Assembly: GCA_007130885.1 (NCBI GenBank)
Contig: SLRQ01000066.1
Location: forward strand, 62,001 to 126,000
Length of the DNA stretch: 64,000 nt
Origin: Deltaproteobacteria bacterium
GTDB lineage: Bacteria; Myxococcota; Myxococcia; SLRQ01
Direction: 5' to 3'
The notes under the pieces were generated by a model. The model made no database searches. It worked only from the letters and a program-made list of their open reading frames with translations, and was not told the DNA's origin. This document shows, piece after piece, positions 63,842-64,000 of this stretch (position 1 is its first letter; each line of letters begins with the position of its first letter). Both the position numbers and the translations under genes were made by a program.

Positions 63842-64000
63842 TCACGCCAGTCCGAGCAAGGCGGCTCCGTATGCGCCGGTGAGCTGAGGCTCCGAAAAGG
63901 ACTTCACCTCGCATTGCAGCTCTTCGGCTAGGAGCATCCGCACGGCCCGGCTTTGGGCGACACCACCGGACAGCATCACCGGCGGCCGCAATCCAGCTCC
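63842..64000 (-). CDS. BcrAD/BadFG-type ATPase (activator), C-terminal fragment
   Basis: The last 52 codons of a minus-strand gene that continues past the right edge. The tail VMLSGGVAQSRAVRMLLAEE and PQLTGAYGAALLGLA is the conserved C-terminal end of the ASKHA-type ATPases that activate 2-hydroxyacyl-CoA dehydratases and related enzymes. It converges on purL with a 12 bp gap. The substrate cannot be judged from this fragment. Confidence 0.75.
   Translation of the reverse strand, partial: GAGLRPPVMLSGGVAQSRAVRMLLAEELQCEVKSFSEPQLTGAYGAALLGLA

Noticed and set aside
63829..63860. Terminator hairpin after purL (GAGGC/GCCTC)
   Set aside because: The inverted repeat leaves only one base for the loop and no T-tract follows in the right direction.

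Overview
The window is one contiguous stretch of a bacterial chromosome, moderately GC-rich by eye (roughly high fifties percent), near the replication origin. Gene content points to a deltaproteobacterial lineage, most likely Myxococcota or a Bradymonadota-like relative. The evidence is parAB followed by a bactofilin, a Ser/Thr kinase with a PEGA domain, an archaemetzincin, and a large secreted protein ending in a MYXO-CTERM-like Cys-Cys/membrane/Arg tail. The phylum is an inference.

Positions 1-25250 are mostly housekeeping. They hold a histidine kinase fragment, htpX, dnaN-recF-gyrB-fabH, tRNA-Gln, an archaemetzincin, dnaA on the minus strand, then rpmH-rnpA-yidD-yidC-(71 aa ORF)-mnmE-mnmG-rsmG-parA-parB-bactofilin. 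The mnmG-rsmG gap (17231-17550) carries DnaA boxes and two parS sites and is the best oriC/centromere candidate. The dnaA-rpmH gap has no clear DnaA boxes but contains an orphan Rho-independent terminator. A secretin N-domain protein, an M48 metalloprotease, several unknowns and mltB follow.

Positions 25420-60234 are exceptional: nine radical SAM (rSAM) proteins with a canonical CxxxCxxC (two of them with two such motifs) plus one atypical rSAM-like protein, in 35 kb. The core is a His-Xaa-Ser (Hxs)-like system: two HxsD-like proteins and a small peptide ending in 19 Ser-His-Gly repeats (28584-29768). Facing them is a minus-strand operon of a Tat-signal protein and two rSAM enzymes (29844-32392). 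Next to it lie an SplB-like rSAM protein and a minus-strand operon rSAM -> NifH-like -> NifD-like -> NifK-like (39155 to 33763), which I read as an uncharacterised nitrogenase-like reductase tied to rSAM chemistry. A recurring small domain, with a strand ending in Leu-Glu-Pro or a variant, seems to occur in several of the rSAM proteins and in the extension of the NifD-like subunit, linking the two halves. Further rSAM genes (one fused to a methyltransferase), a 1520-residue secreted protein, nadA and apaH follow on the minus strand down to 60234.

A plus-strand set (39468-44451) encodes a Ser/Thr kinase with PEGA domain, a PEGA-domain exported protein, a Cys-rich lipoprotein and a secreted collar-domain protein. 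The right end (60358-64000) holds a nucleotidyltransferase/antitoxin-like pair, a universal stress protein, purL and the C-terminus of a BcrAD/BadFG-type ATPase.

Working model (inference): the Ser-His-Gly peptide, and perhaps the Tat protein, are substrates of an rSAM maturation pathway. The HxsD-like proteins would assist recognition, and the NifHDK-like complex would do a strong reduction on a modified peptide or a cofactor.
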